Below are positions 50,281 to 64,000 of a stretch of DNA of 64,000 nucleotides, in pieces. The notes beneath the pieces were generated by a model, which saw only the letters and a program-made list of their open reading frames with translations, made no database searches and had not been told where the DNA came from. How positions within the stretch are numbered: position 1 is the first letter of the stretch; each line of letters starts with the position of its first letter. Location of the stretch: positions 3,556,133 to 3,620,132 of the forward strand of contig OZ026549.1 in the NCBI GenBank assembly GCA_964020155.1, read 5' to 3'. Source of the stretch: Chondrilla cf. caribensis. Its lineage: Eukaryota > Porifera > Demospongiae > Chondrillida > Chondrillidae. A program made the position numbers and the translations under genes.

Positions 50281-51545
50281 TTGGGGCGAGCCTAAGCGAG
50301 CCCCACACTTGCGAGTCGGCCGCCTGCCCGCCTACGCTTCCGGTGTGGAAATATATATATATATATATATTATATATGTTTGTATTACGTATTTAGGCCA
50401 ACAATTTGGTCAACGTTTTCGACGTCTGGCGCGATCGTGCGACCCTTTGGAGGACGGAAACTCTTTTCATGACGTCCGGGACGTTCAGAGAAAGACGTGG
50501 ATGGCCTTTTCGACAAGATCGAGGCGAATTTTCACACACGCTGACGTTTCTATCTCTGGGACGCCGTGCCATTTTGATCGACTGCCAATTCTGGTATTGG
50601 CCGAATTGATCTCCTTCGAACCGTTCGACAAACACAAGAAACATTCTTCTGGAAGTAAAAAGACGCGGGGACACTCGGGACATCTTCTGAAAGGTGGGAA
50701 ACGACCGGGGGAGTAGGGTCCTTCTTCGGCGAGTCGGGCGTTATATCTTACGTGTTAAAACATCTATCTCTCGTTGTTCTGACCATTTTAAAACTGTTAG
50801 GTGGTTCTTTAGACCACATATTAATGCTTTTGAACCTTTTGTGTCTGAATGATTCTCTTGTGGAACAAGGAATCTCGAAATACATGTTAATGCCGTATGG
50901 TCTCACACATAGAAACGCAAAGTAACGTTGTCGACACGCATACATCAACTGCTATTGTTCCTGTACTCCTACTTGGGCACATCTGCTGCTAAATGGGACA
51001 GACCCTATGTGCACATGCTGACATATACACCTGAATGGGGCAAGCTGTAGCTGTCTAACACAATGAGATGACATCAATGCATTTTGATGTACACATTTAT
51101 CAACATTTGGTATTTCTTCCCATAATGCGTTTGGAGTAGGGAGTAAGTTAAGGTAGAGTTAGGATAGGGTTAGGGTTTTATATTTACGCATTGACTCATT
51201 TTGATGCTGTGTAATACATCTATAAAATCATTATCATCCTTCAATACAATACAGGAATTTCTGTGCTGCAACATGGGATCAACATGTTGTTACTACTGCA
51301 ACTACTGCACAGCAGCAGAACCCAGCACACTACATGTACTTAGCTGTTGTCGAAACGCTTACATCAGCTGCTATTGTTCCTAGCTATATGATGGCATTTC
51401 CATAATCGCCTGAATAGAGCATGCATGCTGCAGACATCAGTCAGTGTCTGTGTGTACGTTTTCAATGCCAGCTACTGTGCATCTATACTCACCCCTGCTA
51501 ACAGGGCGAGCTTAGGCGAGCCCCTTCAGACTCTGTCTGAACTAG
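50281..51545 (+). mobile_element. helitron-like non-autonomous element, long type, copy 3
   Basis: Preceded by TTATTA, so inserted after A; starts TTGGGGCGAGCC and ends with the TTCAGACTCTGTCTGAA hairpin and CTAG at 51545. Contains the shared minus-strand frame (50393-50683) and a shortened TTAGGG stretch near 51149-51178. A remnant at about 51343-51380 (TTGTCGAAACGCTTACATCA) shows that it once had the second internal module and lost most of it. Confidence 0.8.
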
Positions 51546-52085
51546 TTACCGAGCGTTAGCGAGGTAATTGTTTCCGTTCGTTAGCGGAGTCCGATCGAGG
51601 TCACCCACGCACATAATTTCGGTGGCCGCCAATATTGTTGGATTTAGGTCATTTTTTGGTTTCTTTGAACGCAAATCGTTCGTCGATCGAAGCGTTCAGC
51701 ACTAAGTCGTCCCACCGATGGTAATGGGGCACCGTCGCAGCATATGTTGAAATGGCAAACTTAGACAAAGGTTGCCTGTGGTTCACACACGATCCGTTAA
51801 AAGAGCACTTACTTTTCGATTCCTCCCGTCGACAAATTTCGGACTGCATCGCTACCAAGTACCTTAAGACAATTTGAATAACAATTTCCAACTTTTTTGC
51901 ACAACGATTTTTCGATTTCCATCGCCGAAGAGCAGGGTTCGCCAATTCGTTGTTCGGGACACCAAATGGTCGGCCATCATGACGTCCATTTTGGAAGACA
52001 TTGTCGATGTCACTGAACTACGTCATATCATAGATCTTGATATGCAAGATCTATTTGCGAGGTTCTGAACTTTGTTCACAACTAG
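51546..52085 (+). mobile_element. helitron-like non-autonomous element, short type, copy 2
   Basis: Near-identical ends and internal sequence to 49714-50274 with small indels; 540 bp, ends CTAG at 52085. Immediately follows a long-type element, repeating the long+short arrangement of 47969-50274. Downstream sequence (AATTGCAGAAAGC) rejoins the unit A alignment. Confidence 0.78.
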
Positions 52086-52153
52086 TTAATAATTGCAGAA
52101 AGCTTTATTATGTAGTACTGCCAATTCACATAAATTAATATGCATAATAATTA

Positions 52154-52844
52154 TTACCGAGCGGTTTATACCGCGAGGTTATCTGTTTCCGTCGCATAGG
52201 GGTGCCCAGAGTTGGCGCCCACTCATTTGATTAGTTTATGGGTTAAAAATTCTAAGATTTTGTCCCATTTGTGCTTTCTTTCGCCGAGAGTTTCAAAGTG
52301 CTCGTGAACGAAATTCGATATTGGTCGATGCCGGTGTGAGCGGGCATCGGTGTGCTACAGAATAAAGTAACGAACGTTTGTACAGACAACCTGGAGTTTG
52401 CGCAACGCTTAAGAAAAGGCAACTCACATTTCTTTCCTTCACGGTGGCACTTTTCTCGCTATGCGATTACCAGACCTCTTAAAACGTGAACAAGCAAGTT
52501 ATCTAAAAATTTTGCGTAACGATTTTTGACTTCCCTTTCGGCGTAAGTAGGGTACGCCGTAACGTCGTTCGGGACCTAGAATTGGCCGGCCATGATGACG
52601 TCCATCTTGTCAGCCATTTGCAAATGGTGTATGACGTCATGGCATGTGCTTGCGCGTGACTTTACGATGAGCAAAAAGCTTTAAAGACCGTTAATAGACT
52701 TTCTCAACCTCATTCCCAGACTCACTCTACCTACCAGCAAAGATTCTTTTTCCTATCGAAATAAAAATGGAAGCTGAAGTTGGCCTCCCTCCATAGCTAC
52801 CACACTACTATACAAGCGAGGTTCTGCACTATGTGCACACCTAG
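52154..52844 (+). mobile_element. helitron-like non-autonomous element, diverged short type
   Basis: Starts TTACCGAGCGGTTTATACCG (inner arms CGGT/ACCG, outer TTACC/GGTTA) after an A, and ends with the hairpin TGCACTATGTGCA, CAC and CTAG before a T. Internally related to the short type only in parts, such as CGTTCGGGACC and GGCCGGCCATGATGACGTCC, so it is an older or separate subfamily. 691 bp. The complete insert is absent from unit A. Confidence 0.75.
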
Positions 52845-52855
52845 TATGTATGTAG

Positions 52856-53008
52856 GTTCTAGTACAGGTCCTAGTTCTATAACAACTAATATAAACGGAA
52901 CTTTGTGTGAGTCACCGATTTGATGTAATTTTGTGGTCCCGCCTGCTGCTGTATACCAGTCTAATTGCAGGTTTGTCCCCTTCAAATAGAGCGGGAGTAT
53001 TATTAAAA
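52856..53008 (+). promoter_or_regulatory. PDS5 promoter/leader region (unit B)
   Basis: The 150 bp before the PDS5 start codon, duplicated at 30838-30987. Conserved blocks between the two include a GTGAGTCACCGATTTGAT segment containing an AP-1-like TGAGTCA core. The two copies have diverged only slightly although one has no gene, so conservation alone does not show function. Confidence 0.5.

Positions 53009-64000
<10,992 letters not shown>

Larger units (their letters stand above)
47555..51180. repeat. telomere-like TTAGGG arrays inside the long-type elements
   Basis: Four short arrays mixing TTAGGG and TAGGG units occur at about 47558-47594, 48835-48873, 49325-49373 and 51149-51178, always preceded by GGAGTAGGGAGTAAGTTAAG and followed by TTTTATATTT. 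Each lies at the same place in the element's internal module. They are element components, not independent telomere insertions. Confidence 0.9.

Noticed and set aside
46699..52844. Tandem satellite array interpretation of the 46.7-52.8 kb repeats
   Set aside because: Copies have discrete ends, A^T target sites, an intact empty site in unit A and two alternating families; this is nested transposition rather than a satellite.

Overview
The window is animal nuclear DNA: AT-rich, with intron-split genes closely packed on both strands. Gene content (paired-class homeobox, Fip1, AAMP, GLRX5, GNPDA, METAP1, PDS5), very short intergenic spacers, many 50-400 bp introns, and retroelements with helitron-like insertions fit a compact early-branching metazoan. 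A demosponge such as Amphimedon is my best guess; that is inference, not something a single sequence proves. Exon borders were read by hand from GT/AG sites and reading-frame continuity and could be off by a base or two.

Left half (1-26300), single-copy genes: the last three exons of a TFIIIA-like zinc-finger gene (+), an Arx/Alx-like homeobox gene (+), TXNDC15 (-) head-to-head with FIP1L1 (+), AAMP (-) head-to-head with GLRX5 (+) with start codons only 27 bp apart, GNPDA (+), and a divergent actin (-).

Right half (26597-64000): a direct tandem duplication. Unit A (26597-41806) and unit B (41807-56174) each carry a complete 13-exon METAP1 and the 5' part of PDS5. Unit A's PDS5 is a dead fragment ending abruptly at the duplication junction (41806/41807); unit B's PDS5 is the real gene and runs off the right edge. 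Because the units are paralogous, each serves as an 'empty site' for transposons in the other. Unit A gained two reverse-transcriptase elements of one non-LTR family (one open reading frame intact at 31280-35095, one frameshifted at 37205-40301) and hairpin elements. Unit B gained an 873-bp TA-flanked inverted-repeat transposon 54 bp upstream of METAP1-B and a nested cluster of six helitron-like non-autonomous elements (46699-52844). These share a 5' palindrome, a 3' hairpin, a CTAG end and A^T targeting; the longer type carries TTAGGG arrays.

Functionally the genes are housekeeping: 5S rRNA transcription, ciliary/ER thioredoxin, mRNA 3'-end processing, Fe-S cluster assembly, amino-sugar catabolism, cytoskeleton, N-terminal methionine removal and cohesin regulation. 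The most unusual content is the helitron-like cluster and the datable order of insertions revealed by the duplicated paralogs.
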